A stretch of 6,458 nt of DNA from Candidatus Caldipriscus sp. T1.2 (GTDB lineage: Bacteria; Hydrothermota; Hydrothermia; LBFQ01). The DNA is taken from assembly GCA_000980735.1 (NCBI GenBank), contig LBFQ01000052.1:9504-15961 (forward strand), read 5' to 3'. Numbering within the stretch: the stretch's first letter is position 1; each line of letters begins with the position of its first letter. The position numbers were made by a program, and so were the translations under genes. Shown in pieces: positions 5,494 through 6,458 of the stretch. The notes under the pieces are model-generated. The model did no database searches, was not told the DNA's origin, and saw only the letters and a program-made list of their open reading frames with translations.

Positions 5494-6458
5494 ATGATTA
5501 TCCTGTTCATTTTTGAAACCGATTATCAGGCTGAGCTTCAAAGAATAAAGAAAAAAATCGATCAGATTTCGGCGGAGATAGAGGAGCTAAAAAATAGGGA
5601 GCAGGATCGGATAAAGAGGATGGAAATGTTGGACAACAAAATTTTCCTGCTTGAAAGCTATTTGTATAAGCTCAAGTTGAGGGAAGCGGATGTTAAAAAT
5701 AGGTTGTATATAACCGAAAGGAGGATAAGGCAACTCCAGGGTGAGAAGGGAAGGACACTTGAAAGGTTAAAAAAGGGGATAAACTTACTTTATTTGTTGC
5801 CAAAACCTACCGTTTGGGAGTTTATATTCAATCCCCATAGGGCTTATGTATATTATGAGAGGGCGGTAATAACCGAGGCTCTGATTCAGGCTTATAAAAA
5901 TTCTGCTGTGGAAATTCAGAATTTTGAAGAGGAATACAGGATTTTGAAGGAAAGGAGGGAAAACTTGCTCATAGAAATAAGGGAAAACATAGAGGAACAG
6001 GAAAAGACTTTGGCAGATTTGCAAAAAACGAGGGAGGAACTTGAGAGGGAGGTGGAAAGGATAAGGAAAAACAAAAAGGAAAAGGAGGAATACCTTAAAT
6101 CCTTAAGGGCAAGACAGGAGGAGCTTGAGAGGATAATAAAACAGCTTGCACAAAAGAAAAGAAAGGAAAAAGTTGAGGAAAAATTACCATCAAGGGGTGG
6201 TCTTATTTGGCCTGTAAGGGGTAGGATAGTGAGGGAATTCGGTTATTATACGGATCCGAAGTACGGCGTTAGGATCAAAAGCAACGGAATAAGTATATCC
6301 GCGCCTATAGGGAGTGAAGTATATTCATCGGCGGATGGGAAGGTGGTATATTCCGGATATCTGGAAGGTTATGGGAACGTCGTGATAATTGAAAGCAAGG
6401 GATTGTATCTGATTTATGGGAATTTAATGGACATACTTGTGGGAATTGATGAGGTGGT
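5494..6458 (+). CDS. EnvC-like coiled-coil/LytM (M23-type) protein, 3'-truncated by window edge
   Basis: The frame is open from ATG 5494 to the right edge (321 codons and two bases). Residues about 9-75 and 135-232 are long heptad-like coiled coils rich in E, K, R and L, broken by a hydrophobic hinge ('INLLYLLPKPTVWEFIFNP', about residues 94-112), the usual EnvC/NlpD-class plan. A LytM/M23 domain starts at about 237 ('LIWPVRGRIVREFG'), with 'SADGKVVYSGYLEGYGNVV' at 279-297. The zinc ligands of active M23 peptidases are missing: 'HxGxD' is replaced by 'SNGIS' (263-267) and the later HxH by 'YGN' (308-310). This matches regulatory EnvC proteins, which switch on cell-separation amidases instead of cutting peptidoglycan. 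The N-terminus 'MIILFIF' is a very short hydrophobic segment for a protein expected outside the membrane. No FtsEX or amidase gene lies in the window; downstream is not visible. Confidence 0.85.
   Translation, partial: MIILFIFETDYQAELQRIKKKIDQISAEIEELKNREQDRIKRMEMLDNKIFLLESYLYKLKLREADVKNRLYITERRIRQLQGEKGRTLERLKKGINLLYLLPKPTVWEFIFNPHRAYVYYERAVITEALIQAYKNSAVEIQNFEEEYRILKERRENLLIEIRENIEEQEKTLADLQKTREELEREVERIRKNKKEKEEYLKSLRARQEELERIIKQLAQKKRKEKVEEKLPSRGGLIWPVRGRIVREFGYYTDPKYGVRIKSNGISISAPIGSEVYSSADGKVVYSGYLEGYGNVVIIESKGLYLIYGNLMDILVGIDEV

Noticed and set aside
3442..5497. Two separate genes: a 120-residue protein and a 584-residue carboxypeptidase
   Set aside because: The first ends and the second begins inside one continuous M14 match ('TYEG' then 'RPIVAI'); the TTG at 3743 is not a sensible start and the first reading diverges from the family only after the shift.
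5453..5516. A 14-codon ORF (ATG 5472) downstream of the perfect AAGGAGGTGA
   Set aside because: The spacing is loose, the peptide overlaps the fixed EnvC-like start in another frame, and the G/A-rich string is explained by the Arg-Arg-stop end of the repaired carboxypeptidase.
640..6458. General quadruplet decoding of GGGN as glycine
   Set aside because: Several in-frame GGG codons are read as ordinary triplets, for example GGG CAT in the transketolase (718-723) and GGG ATA in the EnvC-like gene, and those proteins stay in frame.
6196..6458. Active M23 endopeptidase
   Set aside because: The histidine and aspartate zinc ligands are absent at the expected positions in the visible part.
1..6458. 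CRISPR array, tRNA, rRNA, insertion sequence or inverted-repeat boundary
   Set aside because: Coding sequence fills almost the whole window, gaps are at most 32 bp, and I saw no repeated units, cloverleaf or transposase-like frame.

Overview
This window is bacterial. It encodes a DprA DNA-processing protein, an EnvC-type cell-wall hydrolase activator and a Wzy/WaaL-type polysaccharide ligase. Arginine is written mostly as AGG and isoleucine often as ATA, coding strands are purine-rich, proteins are rich in K, E, I and Y, and spacing is extremely tight. Together with a carboxypeptidase ending in a short 'YDVLGRKV...GVYFVV' sorting-like tail, this suggests a thermophile from an uncultured lineage such as WOR-3/Stahlbacteria or Hydrothermae. 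The lineage is an inference from style, not a database match.

Layout, left to right. (1) 1-612, +: the C-terminal part of a membrane polysaccharide ligase/polymerase, entering from the left edge and broken by a +1 frameshift near 268-275. (2) 640-1446, +: the N-terminal (ThDP-binding) half of a split transketolase, without its partner subunit next door and with unusual motif residues. (3) 1443-2039, +: a DUF4159 protein, translationally coupled to the previous gene. (4) 2036-3055, -: dprA, convergent with DUF4159 so that the two stop codons interlock. (5) 3088-3432, +: a small CxxC carboxymuconolactone decarboxylase/AhpD-like protein, divergent from dprA across 32 bp. (6) 3442-5462, +: a secreted M14 zinc carboxypeptidase with a jelly-roll domain and sorting tail, split by two +1 frameshifts. 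(7) 5494 to the right edge, +: a coiled-coil plus LytM protein of the EnvC type, incomplete. No tRNA, rRNA, CRISPR, insertion sequence or convincing terminator is visible, and no gap between genes exceeds 32 bp.

The genes do not form one pathway, but four of seven concern the cell envelope or exported proteins (ligase, DUF4159, carboxypeptidase, EnvC-like). Two system-level signals stand out. First, the four genes that appear to begin transcripts have a -10 hexamer 6-8 nt before the ATG and no Shine-Dalgarno, as expected for leaderless mRNAs, while the two downstream coupled genes have G-rich ribosome binding sites. Second, the three exported proteins start with only 7-9 hydrophobic residues and no basic n-region, and upstream stops make longer starts impossible. 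In addition, three separate +1 frameshifts interrupt otherwise well-conserved proteins. They are either sequence errors, mutations or recoding, and resolving them changes the annotation of two genes.
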